Assembly: GCF_009765835.1 (NCBI RefSeq)
Contig: NZ_LMUS01000001.1
Location: forward strand, 920,198 to 984,197
Origin: Granulicella sp. L56
GTDB taxonomy: Bacteria > Acidobacteriota > Terriglobia > Terriglobales > Acidobacteriaceae
Direction: 5' to 3'
Length of the DNA: 64,000 nt
Shown here: positions 26,512-35,663 of the stretch, in pieces
Layout of the letters: each line of letters opens with the position of its first letter
How positions within the stretch are numbered: position 1 is the stretch's first letter
Made by a program: the position numbers and the translations under genes
The notes under the pieces: model-generated
What the model was told of the DNA's origin: nothing
The model's database searches: none
Seen by the model: the letters and a program-made list of their open reading frames with translations, nothing else

Positions 26512-29500
26512 ATGCGTAAAACCCTTGCAGCACTTCTCTGGATGGCAGTGAGCACACTAGCCTTTGGACAGCTTCCCAGCGGCACAATCAATGGACGAGT
26601 CACCGACCCGCAGGGCGCCAGCGTTTCGGGCGCGCGAGTCAGCGTCACCAACACAGCCCAGGGCACCTCGCGGCAGACGGTTACGAATGCGGAGGGGTTG
26701 TATGTCTTCTCCTCGCTGAATGTGGGGGCCTATGACCTCCGCGTCGAAAGTCCCTCCTTCGCCGTCACCGAGACGCACGACGTCGTCCTTGAAGCCGGCA
26801 AAGCGAGGACCGTCGATGTGGAGCTCTCGCTCGCAACCTCGCACGCAGTCGTGAATGTGACGGCCGACAATCAGGGCGTCGATCTCTCGCAGTCCATGAT
26901 CCAGGGCCAGATCACCTCGAAGACCATCGAAAACATTCCGCTCAATGGCAGGAACTTTCTTGAGCTGGCTTACCTCGTCCCCGGCAATCGCCCTGCTCCT
27001 ACCTTCGACCCCACCAAGACCAATACGCTCGAGGTCAGCTCCGCAGGAAGCTTTGGAAGAGGCGGCAACATCACCGTAGACGGCGGCGACAATAACGACG
27101 AGATCGTCGGCGGGACCCTCGCCAACTTCCCCGAGGATTCGGTGCAGGAGTTCCAAATCGCCACGGCAAGGTTCACTGCGGAGGTCGGCCGCTCCGGCAA
27201 CAGCATCATCAACATCGTCACCAAGTCCGGGACCAACGACTATCATGGCTCGCTCTTCCTCTTCGAGCGCAACCGCAATCTTCAGGCACTCCCAGCGACC
27301 TTCGACCACACGCTGCCCACTCCTCCCTTCGACCGCGAGCAGTACGGCGCATCGTTCGGAGGCCCATTGCGCAAAGATAACGCGTGGATCTTCAGCTCGG
27401 TTGAATACCGCGATCAGAATGCCGCGCTCCAGACCGGGACACGCAACTTCGCGACCTCGACCATCCAAAATACCTCGGCTCCCGCTCCGTTGCGCGATGC
27501 ACTCTGGTCTTCACGCTACGATCAGAAGCTCGGCGCAAGCAACAGCCTCATGGTGCGCTATTCCTTCAACCGCTCTACCGATACCGGCGAGGCCACTCCC
27601 TCGGAGACGACGCCCTCCTTCAGCGCTGCGGAACGGCAGAACTCGCTCAACCGTTTCAACTCCATCGAGACCACTCTCACCACGGTCCTCTCGCCTACCC
27701 GCGTCAACAGCCTCTCTTTTCACTACGACAATTTTTCCAACGAAATTCCTCCCTTCCCGCAAAGCGATCCCACCACTGATCCGCAACTCAACCTCACCAA
27801 TGAGCTCATCTTTCCCGACCTCGCGGATGGTGCAAACTTCAACCTGCCGCAGGCCACGCAAATGAACCGCATTCAGCTCCGCGATGGCTACTCCTGGGCA
27901 CTCGGCAAACACACCCTGCACCTCGGCGCGGAGTTTCAGCACTACTCTGCCGCCGGCGAGATTAATGTCTTCGGCAGCGGCACCGTCATCCTCCCCGTCG
28001 ACTTCGCCTTCGCCGACCTCAACGGCGATGGCCAGGTGAACGATCTCGACCTCCCCATCGCCGTCGCGCTCAAGAGCAGCGCTCCCGTCACGCCAGTGCC
28101 TATTCCCCAGGTATTCAACAGCTACATCGCGGGCTACGTGCAGGACGACTGGCGCGTCGATCCCCGCCTCACCCTCAACCTGGGTTTGCGCTGGGAGTAC
28201 GACACCAACATCACCGGCACCTCCAGCGCCCACGGCCCATGCCCCAATCTCACCTCGATACCTTCAACTCCCTGCACCTGGATGGCGAACATTCTCGATC
28301 TCAAGAAATCTCCTGACAGCAAAGACTTCAGCCCACGCGTCGGCTTCGCCTACGATCCCTACGGTCGAGGCAGGACTGTCTTCCGCGGCGGTTACGGAAT
28401 CTACTACGACCGCATCATCCTCGAAGCCGCCTCCAAGGAGCTGGTCCAGAACAACCGCGCGCTCACGGTAACGCAGTACTCCGGCTCCGCCTGCATCTCA
28501 CCCTACGTCCCTGGACCGCCCAGCCTCAATGCCTGCTTCGCTCCTCTCGCCAGCTTCGCTCCTGGATCTCCCAGCCTCCTTGCCCCTTTCAGCGGGCCAA
28601 GGCAGACAGGTGGAGTCGGCCTGATCGCCACAGGACCTGACACTCATCATCCGATCTACCAGCAATTCTCCGTCGGCCTCCAACAGCAGTTCGGTAACGA
28701 CTGGGTTCTCTCTGCGGATGGCCTTCACGTCTTCGCGCGCCGCCAGTTGAACGGTCACTTCCTGCGCTCCACCAATTCAACCTCGCCCGATGTCGCCTGC
28801 CCTGGCAATAATCTTCCCTGCCTCATCACCGACCCGGTGAGCGGCATTTCCGACAGCATCACGATCCTCGAGTCGAAGGCCAAGTCCTGGTACGACGGCC
28901 TCATCGTCAGCCTGCAGCATCGAAGCTCGAAGCTTGGCCCCATCGGTTATCAGTACAACGTCAGCTACACCCTCTCGAAGACGCTGGACTACTCCGACGA
29001 CGATCAGCTCACCAACGGCGACGCCAACGAGCAGGTCAATCTGGTTGAGGGAGTCAATCAACCGCAACTGGAGAAAGGATATGCCGTCACCGACGAGCGC
29101 AGCCGCCTCACCCTCTACGGAGAAGCCCAGTTCCCCTGGCATATCTCGGCAGCCCCGATCTACACCTTCGGCTCCGGCGTGCCCGCGGACACCTTCCTCC
29201 CCGGCACCGGAGCGATCAACGGAGCCACCGGGTCGCGTCTGCCGCTGCTCGCGCGCAACTCCATCGGCCGCGAGATCAAAAACAGCGACCAGCTCAACGC
29301 CGTCATCGACAAGTGGAACGCCTTGCCTGTATGCCCAGGAGCATATCCCTGCCTCGCCGGCGGAACACTTCAGCATGTTCCTGGCGGCATCAACTTCTAC
29401 AGCCCCTTCAGCTCGCTTGATCTTCGCTTGAAAAAAGACTTTCTGTTCAGAGACCGCATGACCCTCAGCCTGATCGGCGAAGCCTTCAACGTCTTGAACC

Positions 29501-29697
29501 AGACCAACATTCGCGGAACCAGCAACAACAACTATTCGGGAAGGAACATCTCCATCGGGCCCTTCCAGGTGGCCCAGAACGGCCAGCCTGCACAGGCTGT
29601 CCAGAGCAACTTCTACTCTGCCGTCACCACGGCGGGCGGCTTCTTCGGCTCCGGCGGTCCCAGAGCATTCCAGTTCGCCGCGCGTCTGGCCTTTTAG
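26512..29697 (+). CDS. Oar-type TonB-dependent receptor of the AhpD locus
   Basis: A 1061-residue outer-membrane receptor. The signal peptide (MRKTLAALLWMAVSTLAFGQ) is followed by a carboxypeptidase-regulatory-like domain (GTINGRVTDPQGASVSGARV), a plug (IENIPLNGRNFLELAYLVPG; ITVDGGDNNDEIVGG) and a beta-barrel ending AARLAF. The ATG at 26512 has GGAG 7 bases upstream; a GTG at 26401 extends the frame without similarity. It is first in a plus-strand operon with two AhpD-like genes and an esterase. The receptor probably imports the substrate that these enzymes handle. Confidence 0.9.
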   Translation: MRKTLAALLWMAVSTLAFGQLPSGTINGRVTDPQGASVSGARVSVTNTAQGTSRQTVTNAEGLYVFSSLNVGAYDLRVESPSFAVTETHDVVLEAGKARTVDVELSLATSHAVVNVTADNQGVDLSQSMIQGQITSKTIENIPLNGRNFLELAYLVPGNRPAPTFDPTKTNTLEVSSAGSFGRGGNITVDGGDNNDEIVGGTLANFPEDSVQEFQIATARFTAEVGRSGNSIINIVTKSGTNDYHGSLFLFERNRNLQALPATFDHTLPTPPFDREQYGASFGGPLRKDNAWIFSSVEYRDQNAALQTGTRNFATSTIQNTSAPAPLRDALWSSRYDQKLGASNSLMVRYSFNRSTDTGEATPSETTPSFSAAERQNSLNRFNSIETTLTTVLSPTRVNSLSFHYDNFSNEIPPFPQSDPTTDPQLNLTNELIFPDLADGANFNLPQATQMNRIQLRDGYSWALGKHTLHLGAEFQHYSAAGEINVFGSGTVILPVDFAFADLNGDGQVNDLDLPIAVALKSSAPVTPVPIPQVFNSYIAGYVQDDWRVDPRLTLNLGLRWEYDTNITGTSSAHGPCPNLTSIPSTPCTWMANILDLKKSPDSKDFSPRVGFAYDPYGRGRTVFRGGYGIYYDRIILEAASKELVQNNRALTVTQYSGSACISPYVPGPPSLNACFAPLASFAPGSPSLLAPFSGPRQTGGVGLIATGPDTHHPIYQQFSVGLQQQFGNDWVLSADGLHVFARRQLNGHFLRSTNSTSPDVACPGNNLPCLITDPVSGISDSITILESKAKSWYDGLIVSLQHRSSKLGPIGYQYNVSYTLSKTLDYSDDDQLTNGDANEQVNLVEGVNQPQLEKGYAVTDERSRLTLYGEAQFPWHISAAPIYTFGSGVPADTFLPGTGAINGATGSRLPLLARNSIGREIKNSDQLNAVIDKWNALPVCPGAYPCLAGGTLQHVPGGINFYSPFSSLDLRLKKDFLFRDRMTLSLIGEAFNVLNQTNIRGTSNNNYSGRNISIGPFQVAQNGQPAQAVQSNFYSAVTTAGGFFGSGGPRAFQFAARLAF

Positions 29698-29784
29698 CGC
29701 ATAGATGACGCAGGCAGATGGGATAGACATTCCATCTGTCTGCAAGACGACGCTGTTGCGCCAACGGGAGAAACGAGGTTCACC

Positions 29785-30417
29785 TTGAGTACGCCGGAAG
29801 TTGCAATTGTCGATGAGCCGTTTGAATCCACCCACCTTCCCCTCGTAGAAGAAGATGGGGCCACCGGCACCGTGGCCGCTATCTACGCCGACTATCGTTC
29901 TCGCTTTGGACGCCCGCATGTCCCAGGCATTCTTAAGTGCTTCGCCACCCATCCGCCCCTGCTCGAACAGATGCTCGCGCTGGCCTCCAGCCTTCTCTTC
30001 GTCGACGGCCATCTCAACCGCAGAACCAAGGAGATGATTGCTACGCACGTCTCGGCCCTCAACGCCTGCTCCTACTGCTTGGATAGCCACGCGTCGTTTC
30101 TGCACCAGCAGGGAGGCAGCGACGAATTGCTGCTCGCGCTCTTTACCGGAAATTCCGCCGATCCAGCGATCGACGCCAAAGACCGCGTCCTGCTGAACTT
30201 CGTTGCCAAAGTAACCGACGAGTCTTATAAAGTCTGCGCTGCCGATATCCAATCACTCGAAGACTCCGGCTGGCATCAGCAGCAGATCGCCGAGACCATC
30301 CATATCACCGCGCTGTTTGCCTGCTTCAACCGAGTGGCCAACGCCTTTGGGCTGCCTTCGCAGCACCTGTTTCATCGTGACCTGACACAGCTCTCGTCCG
30401 CAAAGGAAAACGCATGA
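29785..30417 (+). CDS. AhpD-fold protein, copy 3 (peroxidase-related type)
   Basis: A 210-residue protein starting at TTG (29785), with GAGG about 7 bases upstream. The relay is present with AhpD spacing: Glu83, Cys95, Cys98, His102 (ACSYCLDSH). It is of the 'uncharacterised peroxidase-related' type, distinct from copies 1 and 2 in its N-terminus (YADYRSRFGRPHVPGILKCF). It lies 87 bp after the receptor gene and overlaps copy 4 by 4 bp (ATGA), so translation is coupled. No signal peptide, hence cytoplasmic. Substrate unknown. Confidence 0.87.
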   Translation: MSTPEVAIVDEPFESTHLPLVEEDGATGTVAAIYADYRSRFGRPHVPGILKCFATHPPLLEQMLALASSLLFVDGHLNRRTKEMIATHVSALNACSYCLDSHASFLHQQGGSDELLLALFTGNSADPAIDAKDRVLLNFVAKVTDESYKVCAADIQSLEDSGWHQQQIAETIHITALFACFNRVANAFGLPSQHLFHRDLTQLSSAKENA

Positions 30418-31028
30418 ACACAACGCACCCCTCGCAGCAGCCAATGTTTCTTCGCGGAGTCGAAAACGACCCAAAGCCCAGCGTCTATCGCGACCTTATC
30501 GAGAACGCTAAGTCCTCGGGCGGCGACTACTGGCAGATCTGGCATCTCCTCGCCTTCGATCCCGAAGCTGCCCATCATCTCGCCGCGCTCTCCCACACGC
30601 TGATGCACAACGAAGCTCCCATCACCGCCGGCCTCCGCGAGTTGATCGCCGCCTACACCTCCTCGCTTAATCAATGCGAGTTCTGCATGAAAGCACACGC
30701 CGCGGTCGCAGCAGAGCTGCTGCATGACGAAGCTCTCGTGTGGAGCGTTCTCAACGACCTCGAATCGTCGAAGATCGACGACAAGCAGAAAGCTCTGCTC
30801 CGCTTCGTTCGCAAGGTCACCCTCGCCCCCGCATCCATCACAACAGCCGACACTGTTGAACTGAATGCAGCCGGATGGGACGATGCCGCTATCTTCTACG
30901 CCATCTCCGCGTGTGCCCTGTTCAACTTCTACAACCGCTGGGTCTCCGCCAGTGGAGTTCACCCTGTCAGCGATGACGCATTTAAACAACTCGCCTCACG
31001 CATGGCCAAAACGGGATACGCACGCTGA
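30414..31028 (+). CDS. AhpD-fold protein, copy 4
   Basis: A 204-residue protein with Glu76, Cys88, Cys91 and His95 (QCEFCMKAH), again with AhpD spacing. A conserved C-terminal helix reads CALFNFYNRWVSASGV. It is related to copy 3 in arrangement (both end with an FNR or YNRW-like helix) but clearly divergent in sequence. Its ATG overlaps the stop of copy 3, and its stop TGA overlaps the ATG of the esterase by one base (31028). The three are therefore tightly coupled, and obligate pairing of copies 3 and 4, for example as a hetero-oligomer, is a reasonable inference. Confidence 0.87.
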   Translation: MNTTHPSQQPMFLRGVENDPKPSVYRDLIENAKSSGGDYWQIWHLLAFDPEAAHHLAALSHTLMHNEAPITAGLRELIAAYTSSLNQCEFCMKAHAAVAAELLHDEALVWSVLNDLESSKIDDKQKALLRFVRKVTLAPASITTADTVELNAAGWDDAAIFYAISACALFNFYNRWVSASGVHPVSDDAFKQLASRMAKTGYAR

Positions 31029-32581
31029 TGAAAAAATTCAATTCCCTCCAAATTATTGCTGCTGCCACTTTCTTTCTTGCAGTTAATCTTGCCGCCGCTC
31101 AATCGCCAGTACCGCAACATCTCTTCTTCCACGTCACGCTCTCGCCGCAGCTTCAGCACCCTGTATCCGGACGCCTTCTTCTCTTCGTTTCGCCGGGGCA
31201 TGGAGCAAAAGCTGTCGACATGAACATGATGTCGCCGGCCAGTGTCTACATTGCGGCAAAAGAAATTGCGAGCCTCGCGCCCGGCCAGACCATCGACATC
31301 GACGCAGACGACATCGTATTTCCAGCACCGCTCTCGCAGGCTGCGAAGGTCGACTATCAGGCCCAGGCCGTCCTCGATGTCGCCCACACATACAACTACG
31401 CTGGCCGCCAATCCGGTGACCTCATCAGCTCCGTTGTCGATCTGCAAGCGTGGAACCCACCGACAGACGCCGCCCCCACTCTGACTTTATCGACCGTCGT
31501 ACCACCACCGCCCGATCCTCTGGCGGAGCTTCCCGAAGTCAACGCCGCGCTCAAGCCTGTCAATTTCGTCAGCCCCGTACTTTCACGATTCTGGGGACGC
31601 GATATCACGATGAAGGCCTGGGTGCTTCTCCCTCCCGGCTACGGCGACCATCCGCACGACCGCTACCCGGCCGTCTACTTCACTCACGGCTTCGGCGGAG
31701 ATCTCGCGACCATGCGCGCGCGCAATGCTTCCGTCCTCTACCAGCGCATGAAGAGCGGCAAGATTCCGCCGATGATATGGGTCCTGCTCGATGAGAGCAG
31801 TCCCACCGGCACCCACGAGTTCGCCGACGGCGTCAACAACGGCCCATGGGGCACAGCGCTGACCACGGAGCTGATTCCCTCACTCGAAGCCCACTATCGC
31901 ATGGACGCACGAACCTCCGGACGTTTTCTGCAGGGACACTCCTCCGGCGGATGGGCCACGCTCTGGCTCCAGACCACCTACCCCAAAATCTTTGGGGGCA
32001 CCTGGTCCACCTCACCCGACCCGAGCGACTTCCACGCCTTCAGCACGATCGATCTTTACGCTCCGGGCGCAAACATGTATCGCCATGCGGACGGCTCTCC
32101 CCAACCCATCATCCGCATGCACCAGACCGTTCTCGCAACGATGGAGCAGATGGCCCATATGGAGTCGGTCCTCGGAGATTACGGAGGCCAGATGGGCTCC
32201 TTCGAATGGGTCTTCTCCCCGCGAGGCCCCGACGGACGCCCACTTCCCATGTTCAATCGCCAGACCGGCGATGTCGATCCGGCCGTGATCGCATACTGGC
32301 GCGATCACTACGACATCTCGCACTACATCGAAACGAATTGGACAACCTTAAAGCCCGACCTGCGCGGCAAGATCCATCTCTATGTCGGCACCGACGACAC
32401 GTTCTATCTTGATGGTGCAGCGCACCGGCTACAGTCTTTATTGGAACGTCTGGATGGGCAAGGTCACTTCACGTTCATTCCTGCGAGAACCCACTTCGAC
32501 CTCTACCGTCAGGGAGACGACCCCTCCGCGCTCTTCGATCAAATTGCTGCAGAGATGTATGCCGTCGCTCGACCGAAATAA
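31028..32581 (+). CDS. Secreted esterase of the esterase D / putative esterase family
   Basis: A 517-residue exported alpha/beta-hydrolase. The signal peptide is LQIIAAATFFLAVNLAAAQ. An N-terminal beta-rich domain of about 180 residues precedes the catalytic domain. The nucleophile elbow is GHSSGG with Ser305; a likely acid lies in VGTDDTF and the catalytic His in ARTHFDLY near the C-terminus. Family members cleave acyl, feruloyl or siderophore esters. The start overlaps the upstream AhpD-like stop, so it is part of the receptor operon. In that context it would release an acyl or aryl acid in the periplasm after or before import; this is inference. Confidence 0.86.
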   Translation: MKKFNSLQIIAAATFFLAVNLAAAQSPVPQHLFFHVTLSPQLQHPVSGRLLLFVSPGHGAKAVDMNMMSPASVYIAAKEIASLAPGQTIDIDADDIVFPAPLSQAAKVDYQAQAVLDVAHTYNYAGRQSGDLISSVVDLQAWNPPTDAAPTLTLSTVVPPPPDPLAELPEVNAALKPVNFVSPVLSRFWGRDITMKAWVLLPPGYGDHPHDRYPAVYFTHGFGGDLATMRARNASVLYQRMKSGKIPPMIWVLLDESSPTGTHEFADGVNNGPWGTALTTELIPSLEAHYRMDARTSGRFLQGHSSGGWATLWLQTTYPKIFGGTWSTSPDPSDFHAFSTIDLYAPGANMYRHADGSPQPIIRMHQTVLATMEQMAHMESVLGDYGGQMGSFEWVFSPRGPDGRPLPMFNRQTGDVDPAVIAYWRDHYDISHYIETNWTTLKPDLRGKIHLYVGTDDTFYLDGAAHRLQSLLERLDGQGHFTFIPARTHFDLYRQGDDPSALFDQIAAEMYAVARPK

Positions 32582-32661
32582 ACCCGAGATCGTTTATCAG
32601 GGAATCTCCACGGCATAGCCCCGGCATTTAATGTGCATACTTCGATCTCACCCAGCCAGAA

Positions 32662-35133
32662 TCACGCCAGGAGAGGGATACACGGATAGCAAGTGAACTC
32701 CTCCTGTGATATCTGCCAGTAGGGCATAAATCTCATCTCCGGATCTCCTCTAACAGCAAAGTGCAAGGGAGATCCTTCGATCGGTTCCAGTTGGCTGGCG
32801 ATGTGTTCCAGATCATGGCTGCCGTTGAAAGAAAGCTCCATTTTGGATCGCCCGACAGCCGCAAGCAGGATAGGACCATACTCAAACGAGTACCTCGCCT
32901 GGCCCTCAACTTGATCGGCGCCCGTATAGCGCTTGATCTTCACTGCTGCCGGAAGCGTGAACTCGATGATGTCACCATCACGCCATTTGCGATTGAGCGC
33001 CACGTAGGTTCCTGCATTGCCAACACCGGCGGACTTGCCGTTGACCGAAATCTTCATCTCGCTGATGGCCCAGGAAGGGACCCTGATTCGAAGATTGGCC
33101 TGCGTGGGGACCTCAGTCTTTATCGTGCCGAGGACCTTCGTTTCCATCGGAAAATTCGTCTTGATCGTCAACTGCATGGGCTGGTGTTCCTGTTGCCAAC
33201 GAATCGTCGAGGGCTCGTAAAGATGGACGTACAACCCATCTGAGGCGATGGAATAGATGTGTTCTGGCAGAGAGCCGAGCAACCGCGTTCCCTGCCCCTC
33301 GCAACACGTATTCTGGTGCGTGGATTTTTCTTTCTTTCCTTCAAGGATGGTGTGATAACGCAATCCCGCGCCGCCATCCTGGTTGGCCATGCCAACGTTA
33401 TAGATAGACTTTTCGATTTCAGTTGCAAATCTTTCATCGTCAGGATGCAACATCTGGAAGCGCTGGCTCAGAAAAACCCAAAAGCTGCTGCCGCACAATT
33501 CGCCCAAAGGTTGTTTCAGATAGTTGCTGTCGGGTGGATCCTTCTCAAATTCAATAATGGAAATGCTGCCACCAGCCTGCTGCCAGTGAGAACGATAGAG
33601 TTCCCAGGCACCTAGAACAGCATCGTAGTAGAGCGGATCTCCCGTGATGAGATACATGTCGAGGTAGGCTTCCAGATTGGTCAGCAGATAACAATGCGGC
33701 CGATCATACGGATACTGCCACACCTGCTCTTTCTCACATTTTGCAAGACCATGCAGCCAGGCGTCTTCCTGGTAATAGCGCTGTATCACCTGAGCATCGG
33801 CTGGCTTACCCATCGGACTCGCTCCGACTCGGGTATTAGCCACCATGCCTTGACCACCCTGGATTGCGCCGCGCAACATCTCCGGCAGAAATGCCTGCTG
33901 ATTGAACCAATCGTAATAACCGCGGAGCATCGGCAATGCTTTGGTGTTGCCGCTGTATGCAGCTTCCAATAAGCCATGTGTAAGCCACGCGCGTGTGTAG
34001 GCTGCGCGCTCGGAGTAGAAAATCGTGTCTTCCGGATAGGCCATGATGTAGCCGTTTGGCTGACGACACTCCTCTATGCCATCAACGACAACATTCAATC
34101 GCCGTTGAAGTTCTGGATGGTCGATCCACCGCACTGTATTTCCCGCGCCCATCAGGAAGCGCCCTGCGTTCGAACCGGCCAGATCTTCTTCCCAAAAAAT
34201 CTGCGAGCCGGTGGCCTTGAAGTTCTTAATCTTGCCCGTCCGCTCATAGAACTGACGCAAAAGATCATCTGTGGAGTAAGAGTTCAACAGGTACTCGATG
34301 TTATTTCGCATCGCAGTCTCAAACACACCGCCACCAAGCGTTACTCCCGTCTTGGGGACACGCGCCTTAAACTGCGCCGGTTTCCAAATTGCAGCGTCGG
34401 TTATCGCATGGGGATTATCACGGCGTATCTCTTCTCCATCCTGCCGGAGCGGCCGTGTCAGTTGCTTCAGCTCTTCTTCCGTATTCCCGTACTCCGCATC
34501 GGCCGTGGCCTTACAGCCCAGCGCGATATCGTGGCCGCCCGACAACACTCCGACCTTAGCAATCGTGAGAGTGAAATCCTTGCTGTCCACTAGCTGTCCA
34601 CCAACGGCGGCAGACTCCCTTGGCGGTTGCACTCTTACAGGCCGCAGCTTGGTCGCCGATATGCGCACGTAGCGCCCTTGCACCCCGTGCGCGGGATATT
34701 GTGTGATGTTGTCCTTCGGATCGGGAAAATCTGTCTTCGTGAAATCGGCGATCACCTTCGGCTGGCTAAATCCCTCATCATCTGCCGCCTCAATCTTGAA
34801 GCGCAGCGGAAAGCCTTCACCGCCGTAATACTGATCGCGTCCCGGATACATTTTCTCGGAGGCCGGGAATAGCCGAATTGCCTCGATCGCCACGCTTGAC
34901 CCTAGATCCAACTGAATCCATGTCGTGCTGTCAGGATTGGCAACTCGCTTCGAGCGATACGCACGATAAGCAGTCGCCGGAGTTGCCGCCATTCGCAAAC
35001 CAGTCAAATAGGGCGCCGGTGTGGACGAGGTGGGGTCAGCCCACAGCATCGCCGGCTTTGCCACGCCTGCCACCAGGAGTCCCGCAGCACTATAGGTCGT
35101 GTTCGCCAGAAGTTTGCGTCGTGTGAAGCTCAT
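32662..35133 (-). CDS. GH127-type (DUF1680) beta-L-arabinofuranosidase-like enzyme with N-terminal discoidin-like domain
   Basis: An 823-residue protein. Twin-arginine signal TRRKLLANTTYSAAG at the N-terminus suggests Tat export. Residues about 45-195 form a discoidin/F5-8-like domain (IQLDLGSSVAIEAIRLFP). The (alpha/alpha)6 barrel follows. The catalytic zinc/thiol cluster of GH127 is visible: Glu545 and Cys547 in GELCGSS, and Cys610-Cys611 in NTCCEGQGTRLL. Known GH127 enzymes remove L-arabinofuranose from plant hydroxyproline-linked glycans. It is longer than the ~660-residue founding enzyme because of the added domain. Probably monocistronic; a plant-litter polysaccharide role is inferred. 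Confidence 0.9.
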   Translation of the reverse strand: MSFTRRKLLANTTYSAAGLLVAGVAKPAMLWADPTSSTPAPYLTGLRMAATPATAYRAYRSKRVANPDSTTWIQLDLGSSVAIEAIRLFPASEKMYPGRDQYYGGEGFPLRFKIEAADDEGFSQPKVIADFTKTDFPDPKDNITQYPAHGVQGRYVRISATKLRPVRVQPPRESAAVGGQLVDSKDFTLTIAKVGVLSGGHDIALGCKATADAEYGNTEEELKQLTRPLRQDGEEIRRDNPHAITDAAIWKPAQFKARVPKTGVTLGGGVFETAMRNNIEYLLNSYSTDDLLRQFYERTGKIKNFKATGSQIFWEEDLAGSNAGRFLMGAGNTVRWIDHPELQRRLNVVVDGIEECRQPNGYIMAYPEDTIFYSERAAYTRAWLTHGLLEAAYSGNTKALPMLRGYYDWFNQQAFLPEMLRGAIQGGQGMVANTRVGASPMGKPADAQVIQRYYQEDAWLHGLAKCEKEQVWQYPYDRPHCYLLTNLEAYLDMYLITGDPLYYDAVLGAWELYRSHWQQAGGSISIIEFEKDPPDSNYLKQPLGELCGSSFWVFLSQRFQMLHPDDERFATEIEKSIYNVGMANQDGGAGLRYHTILEGKKEKSTHQNTCCEGQGTRLLGSLPEHIYSIASDGLYVHLYEPSTIRWQQEHQPMQLTIKTNFPMETKVLGTIKTEVPTQANLRIRVPSWAISEMKISVNGKSAGVGNAGTYVALNRKWRDGDIIEFTLPAAVKIKRYTGADQVEGQARYSFEYGPILLAAVGRSKMELSFNGSHDLEHIASQLEPIEGSPLHFAVRGDPEMRFMPYWQISQEEFTCYPCIPLLA

Positions 35134-35432
35134 CGTGTTGTTCCTGTCTCTCCCAGACGGTTCCGCGTCTGATTGTTTAATCCTGAGTCATCAATGTTTA
35201 ACGAGCCATTACTCACTCAAAAATTCGCGCGAACCAAATCATCAAGGAATTGCCAAATCCGCTTTCATTCGAGAGCCGCCAATATGTCCTCCCATCAATT
35301 TTCAGAATGATACGTTCCAGTCATGAGAAAAGACAAAATCAACGTAACCCACCACTCGATCCCCAAAAAGATTGAAGCAATTAAATACCTATAGGGGGTA
35401 TAGGCATATAATCAACACAGGAGATGAACGAG
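35134..35432. other. Intergenic region upstream of the copper operon
   Basis: About 300 bp divergent between the GH127 gene and copZ. The right end carries a CsoR-type palindrome (35385-35401) and the copZ ribosome-binding site AGGAG (35419-35423). No gene is seen. Confidence 0.6.
35385..35401 (+). promoter_or_regulatory. Probable CsoR operator of the copper operon
   Basis: ATACCTATAGGGGGTAT: ATACC and GGTAT arms flank a G-tract, the pattern of CsoR/RcnR-family operators. It lies 32 bp before the copZ start, in an AT-rich promoter context, in an operon that itself encodes a CsoR protein. Copper-released repression is the expected mechanism. Confidence 0.75.
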
Positions 35433-35645
35433 ATGAAAGAACCCCTTATGTTATCGATCGATGGAATGCATTGCGCAGCGTGCGTGCGCAGGGTTACTGA
35501 TGCGCTTCAGAGGGTTGTTGGGCTCCAACTGGATTCAGTGGAAGTAGGTTCAGCGAAAATGGCATTCAATCCAGCAGAAACCACCGCAGACAACATTGCT
35601 GCCGTCGTAAACGGCATTGGCTTTCATGCGCATATCGATCAATAA
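35433..35645 (+). CDS. copZ: Copper chaperone, HMA domain (CopZ-like)
   Basis: A 70-residue heavy-metal-associated domain. The metal site is MHCAAC near the N-terminus and the fold ends VVNGIGFHAHID, as in Atx1/CopZ proteins. It delivers Cu(I) to the CopA ATPase encoded next. ATG 35433 is preferred to 35424 because AGGAG (35419-35423) is then correctly spaced. It lies 18 bp upstream of copA in a copZ-copA-csoR operon. Confidence 0.88.
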   Translation: MKEPLMLSIDGMHCAACVRRVTDALQRVVGLQLDSVEVGSAKMAFNPAETTADNIAAVVNGIGFHAHIDQ

Positions 35646-35663
35646 GCCGGAAGAGTTCATCCA

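Noticed and set aside
28777..30252. 491-codon frame antisense to the third receptor and an AhpD-like gene
   Set aside because: The plus-strand genes have motifs and ribosome-binding sites; the antisense frame has none.
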